Below are positions 31,110 through 39,694 of a stretch of DNA of 64,000 nt, in pieces. The notes under the pieces are model-generated. The model was not told the DNA's origin, did not search any database, and saw only the letters and a list, made by a program, of their open reading frames with translations. The position numbers and the translations under genes were made by a program. Location: the NCBI GenBank assembly GCA_947166125.1, contig CAMVCW010000001.1:62001-126000 (forward strand). Direction: 5' to 3'. The stretch's first letter is position 1. Each line of letters opens with the position of its first letter. The DNA comes from an uncultured Candidatus Saccharibacteria bacterium (GTDB lineage Bacteria > Patescibacteriota > Saccharimonadia > Saccharimonadales > Saccharimonadaceae).

Positions 31110-32219
31110 ATGGATAAAAAGAGTGTGAAGAAATATATCTATTGGGGGTTATTTATTGTTTTTGTGGCGGGGTCAATTGCGACTGGTAGCCCGTTTAATT
31201 TTATAGATATGATTGTGGTGCGGCCAATCGTAAATATTTTGTTTGTAATATTTAATTTAGTACATGATTTTGGGTTAGCGATTATTATCTTTACGGTGCT
31301 AGTAAAATTATTAATGCTACCACTTACTAAGAGGCAGCTTAATCAAACTAAATTAATCCGAAAAATTCAGCCAGAGTTGACACAGATTAAGAAGAACTGT
31401 AAAGGAAATAAACAGCTAGAGTCTTTACAGACAATGGATTTATATAAGCGATATAATGTAAAACCATTTGCGTCGATTTTGACTTTGATTATACAGTTAC
31501 CGATTTTTATTGCGATTTTTTCAGCAATACGAGTGATTGCTACACCGTTACCACAAGACAATTTAAATAACCGAGCATATGATATTGTGGCATATGAAGG
31601 TTCGGAGATTAAGGAATTAGAAGAAAAGCAAAAGATATATTTAGGGGATTTACAGAATAAAGATATACCGGCAGAAGAAAAAGCGTCTTATGATTTTCAG
31701 CCACAGCTGTTTGGAGTAATTAATTTAGATGTAAAAGCTAGCGATGTGTTGATGGGGAAGTTTAGTTGGTCGGCGCTCTTTATATTGGTTTGTGCAATAA
31801 TGGCTTCGGTGGTGCAATATTTTGCGACTAAACAACAAATGCCGTCCGGAAAGAGTGAGAAGAAAAAGAAATTCCGCGATATCTTAAAAGAGGCAAAAGA
31901 TGGTAAGGAAATTGATGAAGCGGATATTAGTAGTATGACTACTGGGCAAATGTCGGCAATGATGCCAATAATGATGTTTGTTATTATGTTTAACCTAAAT
32001 GGTGCACTAGCGTTTTATTATTTCCTGAGTAATATAATCACAATAATACAGCAAAGAATAGTACTAAAGAAAGTGGATGCAGAAATTGATGTAGCTACGG
32101 ATAAGGCCGTACTAAAGGAATTAAGAAAAATAAAAGAAGCCGAAGTGGTTGAAAATAAAAAAACAGGAACAAAAATAACTAGAATCTCCGCAAAGGATAC
32201 TAAAAAGAAAAGGAGATAA
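31110..32219 (+). CDS. yidC: Membrane protein insertase YidC/Oxa1 family
   Basis: 369 residues. It inserts membrane proteins with or after the Sec translocon. The core five-helix Oxa1 domain is visible: DFGLAIIIFTVLVKLLMLPLTKRQLNQTK (groove Arg/Lys region), then the cytoplasmic coiled coil, FASILTLIIQLPIFIAIFSAIR, and MMPIMMFVIMFNLNGALAFYYF. The C-terminus is basic (AKDTKKKRR), as in forms that bind ribosomes. It starts 1 nt after the rnpA stop, followed by jag with a 2-nt gap. Confidence 0.94.
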   Translation: MDKKSVKKYIYWGLFIVFVAGSIATGSPFNFIDMIVVRPIVNILFVIFNLVHDFGLAIIIFTVLVKLLMLPLTKRQLNQTKLIRKIQPELTQIKKNCKGNKQLESLQTMDLYKRYNVKPFASILTLIIQLPIFIAIFSAIRVIATPLPQDNLNNRAYDIVAYEGSEIKELEEKQKIYLGDLQNKDIPAEEKASYDFQPQLFGVINLDVKASDVLMGKFSWSALFILVCAIMASVVQYFATKQQMPSGKSEKKKKFRDILKEAKDGKEIDEADISSMTTGQMSAMMPIMMFVIMFNLNGALAFYYFLSNIITIIQQRIVLKKVDAEIDVATDKAVLKELRKIKEAEVVENKKTGTKITRISAKDTKKKRR

Positions 32220-32221
32220 TA

Positions 32222-32683
32222 ATGAACAAAGATGAATCTATAAGGTTTGCGGCAAGATATTTGGAGGATTTGCTGAGCTTTTTTGGAATTAATGTGGCAG
32301 TGACTTCCACGATTGACGACGAGGTGATACAGCTTTCCGTACCATCTACTTCGCTTAATTCGCTTTTGATTGGGCGAAATGCGGATAATTTGCGGGCATT
32401 GCAGCACGTGGTGTCTATGGCGTTAGTGTCTAACGGTGCGGAAATTACGCGAGTGAACGTGGATGTGGCAAGTTATAAGCAGCATCGCGCAGAGAGAATT
32501 GCCGAAAAAGCTGAGGGATGGATTAAAAAAGTGCGTGAAACTGGGCAACCGATGACGATAGATCTAAATGCGGCGGATAGGAGAGTGGTGCACAAGGTGG
32601 CAGGAGATTATTCTGACATAGAAACACATTCGGAGGGGGAAGGACGCGAAAGAAAGTTAATTATTTCTAAAATTGCAGAGTAA
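32222..32683 (+). CDS. jag: Jag/KhpB-type RNA-binding protein (KH + R3H)
   Basis: 153 residues. A KH-II domain (LLIGRNADNLRALQHVVSM, with the G-x-x-G-like loop IGRNADN) is followed by an R3H-type domain (MTIDLNAADRRVVHKVAGDY). The N-terminal Jag_N domain of longer homologues is missing, as in other short KhpB forms. Binds RNA in the cytoplasm; family members affect cell elongation and small-RNA regulation. The Shine-Dalgarno AAAAGGAGAT lies 6 nt before the ATG. Last gene of the origin-proximal operon, before a strong terminator. Confidence 0.92.
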   Translation: MNKDESIRFAARYLEDLLSFFGINVAVTSTIDDEVIQLSVPSTSLNSLLIGRNADNLRALQHVVSMALVSNGAEITRVNVDVASYKQHRAERIAEKAEGWIKKVRETGQPMTIDLNAADRRVVHKVAGDYSDIETHSEGEGRERKLIISKIAE

Positions 32684-32715
32684 AATAAATACCCCCAGAG
32701 CGGGGGTATTTATTT
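32683..32715. terminator. Bidirectional terminator between convergent genes
   Basis: AAATAAATACCCCC (32683-32696) and GGGGGTATTTATTT (32702-32715) form a perfect 14-bp stem with a 5-nt loop. The stem overlaps the stop codon of the acyltransferase gene. Confidence 0.85.
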
Positions 32716-33750
32716 GCGACCAAACATAAGTTGATAGGATTTTGGTAATTTTTGATGCCAAAATCTAGCTAAGACTATTATTATAATAATGGTCAATGTG
32801 GGGCTAATTAATTCGTTAATTAAAAGCATTAATGATGTTTTGGGAGTAAATAAATAGATAAGTTTAATAATAGTGGCGAGAAAATAGGTATGAAGGGCGT
32901 AGATTGGGAAGAATTCATTAGTGAATTTGTGTTGCTTGAGGCTAGGAATAAATAAATCGGTGGAGAACCAAGCGCTGATCAACATAATAATTAGAACAAT
33001 TAAAGAGGGTATGGTGTCCAATTGGAGTATGTTGTAAACAGAAAGGAGCTTAATGATGACGGTGAGAATGAGGCATACGGTAGCAATAAGAGCGGTTTTG
33101 CGAGTTACTGGTGAAGTAAATAGTTTGAGATAGTGTTTGCCCATAAAACAACCTAAAAAGTAGAAGATAATAAAATAAAGATTGACATTAAGAAAAGAAT
33201 TAAAGAAATTCGGCAAGATTAAAAAGATGACGCCAAAGATTATGCCGAGCCATTTTTTAGAAATCATAATATTGAATATGGGAGCAAGTATAACAAATAT
33301 GATTAAATCATATAAAAACCAAAACTGAAAATTGTATTTGTAAAGAAAAATACCCTCCAGGATATTCTTAATTGTGGGTTCAAAAAATTCGCGGCCAGAG
33401 ATTATGCTTGATAGTGGAGTGTAGGTGTAGAGGATGGCAAGCAATAAACCGACAATATTCCAAATGAGGTATGGGATGAGTAGGGTTTTAATACGGGATT
33501 TGAGTTTTTGTGGATATAGATTAGGGCGATAGTTTCTAAACATAGAGATTCCGGAAATGAAGAAAAAGATTGGTACGGCGATAGCGCTAATTCCATAAGC
33601 GAAAAAGTTATGGATAAAAGTGGTGAGGTTGGTGAAAAAATCCGGGCTAATATTGTATTGGTTGATTGCGGAATTATGGATAATGACTACCAAAATAATA
33701 GCCACAAAAGAGAGAATTGTTTTCTTTTTCCAGTAATAAGTTAGTTGCAT
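32710..33750 (-). CDS. Acyltransferase-3 family membrane protein
   Basis: 346 residues with about ten membrane helices. The first helix region contains SFVAIILVVIIHNSAI, whose conserved His is the catalytic mark of acyltransferase-3/OafA enzymes. It is followed by FFFISGISMFRNY and RIKTLLIPYLIWN, typical of the family. Such enzymes move acyl groups (often acetyl) from the cytoplasm onto sugars or lipids outside. The acceptor is unknown, but the glycan cluster beginning at 38 kb is a reasonable target. It lies 3 nt after the stop of the LCP gene, so both share an operon. Confidence 0.88.
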   Translation of the reverse strand: MQLTYYWKKKTILSFVAIILVVIIHNSAINQYNISPDFFTNLTTFIHNFFAYGISAIAVPIFFFISGISMFRNYRPNLYPQKLKSRIKTLLIPYLIWNIVGLLLAILYTYTPLSSIISGREFFEPTIKNILEGIFLYKYNFQFWFLYDLIIFVILAPIFNIMISKKWLGIIFGVIFLILPNFFNSFLNVNLYFIIFYFLGCFMGKHYLKLFTSPVTRKTALIATVCLILTVIIKLLSVYNILQLDTIPSLIVLIIMLISAWFSTDLFIPSLKQHKFTNEFFPIYALHTYFLATIIKLIYLFTPKTSLMLLINELISPTLTIIIIIVLARFWHQKLPKSYQLMFGRK

Positions 33751-33753
33751 AGA

Positions 33754-35421
33754 TTAATTTGAGTTATCAGAATTGACGATAATGACGAAATTATAATCTG
33801 TAGGAATACCGGCTGGGAGTTCTGTAGCGGATTTGGCGGTTGTTTGGTATTTTTCTTCTAATAATTTTTTGGTGCCAGGTGCGGCATCGGTGAGAGAATA
33901 GACTGTGTAGCCTTCGGAGTATTCGCCTACTGGAGCATCGTCTACATAAATATTATCGTAGCCAGCTTCTTCGAGGGTGGATTTTTCGGTAGAAGCGAGA
34001 CCAGGAGTTTCGGTGGCATTGAGGACTAGGATAGTGTAATCTTCGTAGGAACGCGGATCACTGCTAAACATTTTGGTAATGTATTTTTGAATGGCATTGT
34101 AATTACCAACGCCGGCAGACGGCAATACGTAAGAAATACCGTTTATTGTGCCAGTAGTCATAAGTGGGTCTGGCTCAATAAGAGAAATTTGGCGCATATT
34201 ATTAAAATCAAAACTGGAGGCGAGATGTGCGAGGGTTTTCATCTCATCGACAGAGAAATTGGTGCGGAGATTATCGCCTAGGGTAGAGGCAAGCCCCAAA
34301 AGATCTGTAATGGAAAGCCCTTTTTCAAGAACCTTGTCTTTGATGCCGATGAGGATTTTTTGCTGAGAAGCACCACGGGAAAAATCGCCGCTAGTGGTGC
34401 CATGGCGAGCACGGGAAAGTGCTACTGCCTGGATGCCGTTAATAGTATACTCTGTGCCAGCTTCATAGACTGAACCAGTATAATAATAGTCATTGATATC
34501 TTCATCCAATATAATATTGATACCACCGATAGTATCAACTATGGATTCGAGTGAGCCCCAGTTGAGGTGGGCATAATATTGAAAATCTATGCCTAAGATA
34601 TCACCGACTTCGGTCATGAGAGCTTCAGCGCCAGCTTGTTCGTTTTCGCCATCCATATTATTACACCAATAGACTTCGTTGATTTTGCCGGTAGCTGTAC
34701 AGGTGGGGGAAGCTTTGAGATCTCGCGGAAGGGAAAGCATAGCAACGTCGCCAGTTGCTTGATCTAAACTAATAACCATGATGGAATCTGTGAGTTGAGC
34801 GCCGTCATGTACACCACCATATTCTTCGCCGCTCATATCAAAGCCACTAGTACCGAAGGCGAGAATATTAGTGCGACCGTTTTCGTCGGTTTTGAGGGGT
34901 TCATATGTTTCTACAAATAAATCAAAAACAGTGCCTTGGCCGCCAGTGATTTTGGCAATAATATCGTTGCCCCAAAGGATGAGCCAGATAGCGCCACCGA
35001 TGAGTAGTAAAACAATAATAAGTGCCACCCAAGTGATAATTTTACGTTTTTTGGACATAGGTTTTTTCTGCTTTTTAGATTTTTTAGTAGGTTTTGATTC
35101 TGTAGGATCTTGAGCGGCTTTTAATTCTCCGCTTTGTTCGTCAAAATCAAAAACCTGTGTGGGTTTAAGAAAATCTTCGGTAATATTAGTGGCTGGTTCG
35201 AACTTTTCCGGTGCAATTGGCGTAGGTTTTTCTTCTTTTAGTTGAACTGATTTTTCTTGAACTGGGATTTTGACTGGTTTAGTAACTTTGATGGTTTTCT
35301 TTTGAGTGATTGACTTAGCGGTGGATTTTTTGGCGACTGGTTTTTTGGTGGCCGCAGTAGAATTGGTCGGTTTTTTAGCGCGACGCGGAGCTAACCCATC
35401 AATTGATTTATTTTTTTCCAT
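33754..35421 (-). CDS. LytR-CpsA-Psr (LCP) family glycopolymer ligase
   Basis: 555 residues. A long Lys/Thr/Pro-rich cytoplasmic N-terminus (about 1-125) precedes one membrane helix (about 128-150). The exported LCP catalytic domain contains DSIMVISLDQATGDVAMLSLPRD and ALSRARH. A C-terminal LytR_C domain begins near ILVLNATETPGLA. LCP enzymes attach glycopolymers from lipid carriers to peptidoglycan. It neighbours the surface-glycan locus, so it may attach that polymer (inference). Leaderless start, with the -10 shared with the divergent gene. Confidence 0.93.
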   Translation of the reverse strand: MEKNKSIDGLAPRRAKKPTNSTAATKKPVAKKSTAKSITQKKTIKVTKPVKIPVQEKSVQLKEEKPTPIAPEKFEPATNITEDFLKPTQVFDFDEQSGELKAAQDPTESKPTKKSKKQKKPMSKKRKIITWVALIIVLLLIGGAIWLILWGNDIIAKITGGQGTVFDLFVETYEPLKTDENGRTNILAFGTSGFDMSGEEYGGVHDGAQLTDSIMVISLDQATGDVAMLSLPRDLKASPTCTATGKINEVYWCNNMDGENEQAGAEALMTEVGDILGIDFQYYAHLNWGSLESIVDTIGGINIILDEDINDYYYTGSVYEAGTEYTINGIQAVALSRARHGTTSGDFSRGASQQKILIGIKDKVLEKGLSITDLLGLASTLGDNLRTNFSVDEMKTLAHLASSFDFNNMRQISLIEPDPLMTTGTINGISYVLPSAGVGNYNAIQKYITKMFSSDPRSYEDYTILVLNATETPGLASTEKSTLEEAGYDNIYVDDAPVGEYSEGYTVYSLTDAAPGTKKLLEEKYQTTAKSATELPAGIPTDYNFVIIVNSDNSN

Positions 35422-35440
35422 TGTTTATAATTATAACATA
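35422..35440. promoter_or_regulatory. Bidirectional promoter built on a palindromic -10
   Basis: TTATAATTATAA contains TATAAT on the plus strand (35426-35431, 9 nt before the ATG at 35441) and on the minus strand (35430-35435, 8 nt before the ATG at 35421). The whole intergenic region is 19 bp, so both genes should be leaderless and share melting DNA. Confidence 0.65.
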
Positions 35441-35767
35441 ATGACGGTTAAGCTGACAAAAAAACAATTAGCGGTTTTGAATTATTTGCAAGATTTTACA
35501 GAGGAAAAGGGGTATTCTCCGTCTTATCGGGAAATGATGGCAGGACTTGGGCTCTCTAGTGTATCAGCGGTAGCTGAGCATGTGGAAAACCTTGTGGAAA
35601 AAGGTGTATTAAAAAAGGTGCCTGGCGCGGCGAGATCACTAGAAATATTGGATTATAAACATGAAGAGACGGTGGAATTATTTAAAGTGCGAATGATGGA
35701 CTGTACAGAAGAAGAAAAAAAGATTTTGAAGGAAGCGGCGACTATACTAGGAATAGATATAGGTTAG
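35441..35767 (+). CDS. LexA-like DNA-binding domain protein lacking the protease domain
   Basis: 108 residues from MTVKLTKKQLAVLNYLQDF. The winged helix-turn-helix of LexA is clear: GYSPSYREMMAGLGLSSVSA, AEHVENLVEKGVLKK and ARSLEIL. The S24 autoprotease domain with its Ser-Lys dyad is missing; instead there are about 35 charged helical residues. It cannot self-cleave like LexA, so if it controls a damage regulon it must be regulated in another way. It uses a shared bidirectional promoter with the LCP gene. The longer ORF from 35306 reads antisense through that gene and is not used. Confidence 0.82.
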   Translation: MTVKLTKKQLAVLNYLQDFTEEKGYSPSYREMMAGLGLSSVSAVAEHVENLVEKGVLKKVPGAARSLEILDYKHEETVELFKVRMMDCTEEEKKILKEAATILGIDIG

Positions 35768-35821
35768 GGGTTTACAGGATTAGTTAAAGTGCTTATAATT
35801 ATAGTAGGAGAATTGTAATTT

Positions 35822-36358
35822 ATGGCACAAAAACAGAAAAAGAACAAAAAATGGTTATTTTGGGTGATAATAATGTTACTTTTTGTGGTAGCTGCGGTAG
35901 TTTGTTATTTTGTGTGGGATGGATACTTTAAAAAGAAGGAAGAGGTTAAACCGGTAGAAGAGCAAAGCTTAGTGGAAAATAAGAAGGAAAGTGAAGCGGA
36001 AAAAGCTCCGGAAGTGGTGGAAAAAGAAAAGGAAAAAGTGGTTCAGTATGAGGGTGAAGATCCGAATGAGAGAGAAGATTTGACTGGGGTAGTGACTTAT
36101 GCTGGTGTAAATGGTAATAATTTAATAATTAGGGTAAATATAGACCAATATTTGAATAGTGGAAGTTGCGAATTGAATTTAGTGCAAGATAGTGTGGCAT
36201 ATAGTGATACGGCGAATATTGTGAGTTCGGCGGCTACTGCTACTTGTGAAGGTTTTAATGTGCCTATTAATGGGCTGGAAAAAGGAAATTATGAAATTGT
36301 AATAAAAGTAAGTTCTGGCGATAAGGCTGGAACAATAAATGGGGAGGTAGATATATGA
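35822..36358 (+). CDS. Single-pass membrane protein, hypothetical
   Basis: 178 residues. A lysine-rich start is followed by one membrane helix (about residues 11-32, WLFWVIIMLLFVVAAVVCYF). Next is a Glu/Lys-rich spacer (about 40-80) and a C-terminal domain of alternating strands (LTGVVTYAGVNGNNLIIRVNI) that looks beta-sandwich-like. The two cysteines in the C-terminal domain may pair. TATAAT and AGGAGAA lie upstream; the Shine-Dalgarno is about 13 nt from the ATG, longer than usual. The stop overlaps the next start as ATGA, so it is coupled to the secreted repeat protein. Confidence 0.7.
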   Translation: MAQKQKKNKKWLFWVIIMLLFVVAAVVCYFVWDGYFKKKEEVKPVEEQSLVENKKESEAEKAPEVVEKEKEKVVQYEGEDPNEREDLTGVVTYAGVNGNNLIIRVNIDQYLNSGSCELNLVQDSVAYSDTANIVSSAATATCEGFNVPINGLEKGNYEIVIKVSSGDKAGTINGEVDI

Positions 36359-38307
36359 GAGTAATGGGTGGTAGAAGAAAATGGTTAGTGGCATTGACGG
36401 TGTTTATGGCGGTGTTTCTATTTACGTTTTTGACGGCGAAATTTAAGAATAACATAGATGTGGAAGCGGCGAATTTGGCGAATTTTGATCCGGGGTATAT
36501 TATCTCAGATTACCAGATGGGGAATTATAATTCGATGAGCGAGGCGGAGATTTGGAACTTTTTGAAACAAAAAGGAAATTGTAATGATACGAGAATATGG
36601 CAAACTGGAAATAATTTAGGGTATTTATCGGAGTCTGCACCTTATTCTTGGCATGTATCTGATGGGCATTATGTTTGTTTGGCGGATGAAAACTTTAGCG
36701 GTGAGAGCGCGGCGCATATTATTTGGCAGGCAGCGCAAGATTATAGGATAAATCCGCAAGTGTTGATCGTATTATTACAAAAGGAACAGGGATTAATAAC
36801 TGATTCTTTCCCAAATAGCGTGCAGTATCGGTCGGCGACTGGGTACGGATGTCCGGATACGGCGGCATGTTCTTCTAGGTATTACGGATTTAAAAATCAG
36901 GTGAGAAATGCGGCGGCACTGTTTAGGACGGTGCTAGATGGCGGTTGGACGAATTATCCTTTAGGGAATAATTATATACAATATAATCCTAATTCTGGGT
37001 GTGGGGGAAGTTGGGTAAATATACGGTCACTAGCGACATCGGCCTTGTATAGATATACACCATATCAGCCGAACGCTTCGGCGCTAGCGGCTGGATACGG
37101 CGCAGGGGATTCTTGTGGTGCGTATGGAAATAGGAATTTTTATAGTTATTTTGAGGATTGGTTTGGGAATTCGTTTGGTGGGGGAGTGTATGAACCTTTT
37201 GCGACGCCTAGATATCTAAGGTTAAAACGGAATACTGATCGGATTAATCCATTCGCTGGTAGTTATTATGACACACTGGAAAGTGGAACAATATTAAAAT
37301 ATACATCGAAAGTCTATATTGATGGTAAAGGCTACTATAGAACAGAATGGGCGACAAACAATAATGTGGATGCGGCTGTGCCTAGTGATGCCGTGGAAGA
37401 GGTTGATGAAAAATATATAGCTTTTGATGAACCGAGATATCTAAGATTGTCTCGAGATGTTGAAAGGGTTAATCCTTACACTGGCTGCTACTATGATACC
37501 CTTAAAGCGGGAGTGATTTTGAAGTTCACTTCAAAGATTTACATTCATAATAAATGGTATTTTCGTACAGAGTGGGCGACGGATGGTGATATTGACGCAG
37601 CCATAATGGAAGGTGCGACTGTGGAAGTTAATGAGGAATATGAGAAAATTCAGCCGAAATATATGATTTTAACAAGAGATATTGATAGGGTTAATCCGTA
37701 TACTGAAGTGAGTTTTGATAAGTTGGGAGCAGGAATGATTCGGGAGTATACATCGAGGATATTTATACATGGTAAATGGTATTATCGTACGGCTTGGGCA
37801 ACAGATAATGATATTAATGCAGCGATACCGGAGAGTGTGTTGATGAAGATGGAAGAAAAATATGAACCATTTATTAATCCGCGATATTTAAGGCTGAAAT
37901 ATGACGTTAATCGAGTAAATCCGTATACTGGTGAGTACTATGACTCTTTAAGAAAAGGGACGATCTTGATGTTTACCTCAAAGATTTATGTTTGGGGTAA
38001 TGGATATTATAGGACAGAATGGATGACGGATAGAAATATTGATGCGGGAGTACCTTCGTGGTTAGTTGAGGAGGTGTGGGAAAAGTTTGAACCGTTTATT
38101 ACTCCGAGAAAATTAAGGATAAAGTATAAAATAGATAAAATTAATCCGTACACGAAGGTTCATTATGATATGGTGAGTGCTGGTGATATATTGAATTTTT
38201 CTACGAAGATATTTATCGATGGAAAAGCATATTATAGAACTACTGAAGATACTATACATAACAGAGACATAGCTGTGCCAGCAGAAGTGACCGAAGAGGT
38301 GCGGTAA
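36355..38307 (+). CDS. Secreted wall-active-like protein with five C-terminal repeats
   Basis: 650 residues. A signal peptide or anchor (about 9-32) is followed by an N-terminal domain of about 240 residues with FDPGYIISDYQMGNY and PQVLIVLLQKEQGLI, then SATGYGCPDTA. I recall this pattern from secreted proteins of Actinobacteria, with a lysozyme-like Glu in KEQGL; activity is not established. Five tandem repeats of 74-75 residues follow, starting at bases 37207, 37432, 37654, 37879 and 38104. Each has the core RYLRL...RVNPYTG.YYD...FTSKIYI...YYRTEW. These probably bind a wall or glycan. The ATG overlaps the upstream stop and has GGGGAGGT 7 nt before it. Confidence 0.75.
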   Translation: MRVMGGRRKWLVALTVFMAVFLFTFLTAKFKNNIDVEAANLANFDPGYIISDYQMGNYNSMSEAEIWNFLKQKGNCNDTRIWQTGNNLGYLSESAPYSWHVSDGHYVCLADENFSGESAAHIIWQAAQDYRINPQVLIVLLQKEQGLITDSFPNSVQYRSATGYGCPDTAACSSRYYGFKNQVRNAAALFRTVLDGGWTNYPLGNNYIQYNPNSGCGGSWVNIRSLATSALYRYTPYQPNASALAAGYGAGDSCGAYGNRNFYSYFEDWFGNSFGGGVYEPFATPRYLRLKRNTDRINPFAGSYYDTLESGTILKYTSKVYIDGKGYYRTEWATNNNVDAAVPSDAVEEVDEKYIAFDEPRYLRLSRDVERVNPYTGCYYDTLKAGVILKFTSKIYIHNKWYFRTEWATDGDIDAAIMEGATVEVNEEYEKIQPKYMILTRDIDRVNPYTEVSFDKLGAGMIREYTSRIFIHGKWYYRTAWATDNDINAAIPESVLMKMEEKYEPFINPRYLRLKYDVNRVNPYTGEYYDSLRKGTILMFTSKIYVWGNGYYRTEWMTDRNIDAGVPSWLVEEVWEKFEPFITPRKLRIKYKIDKINPYTKVHYDMVSAGDILNFSTKIFIDGKAYYRTTEDTIHNRDIAVPAEVTEEVR

Positions 38308-38314
38308 ATTATGA

Positions 38315-38320
38315 TATAAT
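38315..38320 (+). promoter_or_regulatory. -10 element, leaderless promoter of the gene at 38328
   Basis: TATAAT, 7-nt spacer to the ATG; no Shine-Dalgarno is present. Confidence 0.6.
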
Positions 38321-38327
38321 ATTTGGT

Positions 38328-39665
38328 ATGAATATAATAAAATCTTCCAAAGGGTTGAGAGATATAATTGTTAATTTGGCAAAACAAAATGAACAATTAG
38401 AGGAGATGATTAATCAACTGAGTCGAAAAGTAGATATTGTTGCAACGGAAATGGTTGAATTAAAAAATCAGGTTGATAATGTTTGTGAGAAGAAGTACTT
38501 ATCTACGGAGTATTTGGCTTTAAATATGCATCAGACTAAAAAGAAGAAGGTGTTGATAAGTGGTTATTATGGGGCACAAAATTATGGTGATGAACTGATG
38601 TTGCAAATGGCATTACAATATATAGATGCTAATAAATTTGAAATTACGATTTTGTTGTCAGAAAACTATATGTTGGATTCGTCCTATTATGCTCCTTTTA
38701 AGGTAATTCATTATCCGAAAGGAGTTGAAGATTGTCAATTTTTAGCCGACTATTTTGATGCAATTATTTGGTGTGGTGGCGCGGTTCTAGATGATTTATA
38801 TTATGAATACAGAGATAAACATACAAATTTAGCTTATATTGCTATGTCTATTAGTAAGCAGATGATAAAACAAGGTAAGAAGGTATTTGTTTTGGGTGTG
38901 GGTACGAATGACGAATTGAAAAATGTGGATTTTATTAAAGATTTAAATTATATCATTAATAATGCTTCGTTGTTTTTGCTCCGAGACAGCAATAGTTTGA
39001 AAACTATGGAAATGGCAAAGATCGATACTTCTAAAATTGGAATTATTGATGATTTAGCTTTGGGACATGATTACGGAAGTGGTAGAACTTCCCCAGATTA
39101 TTATACGGTGGGCGTGATTTTGCTTATAGACGATGAGAATATTGAATATTTAACTAGGTTCATGTTCTACTTGGATAGTATATTTGATTCTCAATTAACT
39201 GGAAAACCAGTGAGATATCATTTTATACCATTTTTTAATTTGTATAATCATGATGTAAAGTATTTTCAAAGAATTAGGGAAAGTATAGGTAAAGAAACGA
39301 TTGAAATAACAGATATTCAACCTGACGCAAATGATATTGGGCGGGCTTTGAGTGCTTGTGATTTAGTAGTTTCAATGAGGTATCATGCTACTTTGATTGC
39401 AGGGGCGGTACTTGGAAGAAGTGTTTTGTGTATCGATTATGGTGATACGCATCAGCATTATCATAATAAAATAAAATATATAAAAGATAATTATTGTAAG
39501 AATTTAGTGAGTATTGACTATAAGAAAATTTGTAGGGAGGATGAATTGAAGGTTGCTATAAAAAAGGCAGTAAAAATAAAAAACGAGGCTTTAACTGTGA
39601 GGGATAAAAAAAGAATTAAAAGTGATATAGAAAAGATATTTAGTAGGATAAATAGAGAATTGTAG
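38328..39665 (+). CDS. Polysaccharide pyruvyl transferase family protein
   Basis: 445 residues. An N-terminal coiled coil (about 15-55, NEQLEEMINQLSRKVD) is followed by the WcaK/CsaB-like domain. The domain starts KKVLISGYYGAQNYGDELMLQM, with GGAVLDD in the middle and SMRYHATLIAGAVLGRSVLCIDYG near the end (the conserved RxH segment). Members transfer pyruvate from PEP to sugars, although some act in other ways. It begins the surface-glycan region, with a leaderless promoter. Confidence 0.85.
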   Translation: MNIIKSSKGLRDIIVNLAKQNEQLEEMINQLSRKVDIVATEMVELKNQVDNVCEKKYLSTEYLALNMHQTKKKKVLISGYYGAQNYGDELMLQMALQYIDANKFEITILLSENYMLDSSYYAPFKVIHYPKGVEDCQFLADYFDAIIWCGGAVLDDLYYEYRDKHTNLAYIAMSISKQMIKQGKKVFVLGVGTNDELKNVDFIKDLNYIINNASLFLLRDSNSLKTMEMAKIDTSKIGIIDDLALGHDYGSGRTSPDYYTVGVILLIDDENIEYLTRFMFYLDSIFDSQLTGKPVRYHFIPFFNLYNHDVKYFQRIRESIGKETIEITDIQPDANDIGRALSACDLVVSMRYHATLIAGAVLGRSVLCIDYGDTHQHYHNKIKYIKDNYCKNLVSIDYKKICREDELKVAIKKAVKIKNEALTVRDKKRIKSDIEKIFSRINREL

Positions 39666-39694
39666 GTGTTGAGGCCGAAATTGTTTGAGTGAAA

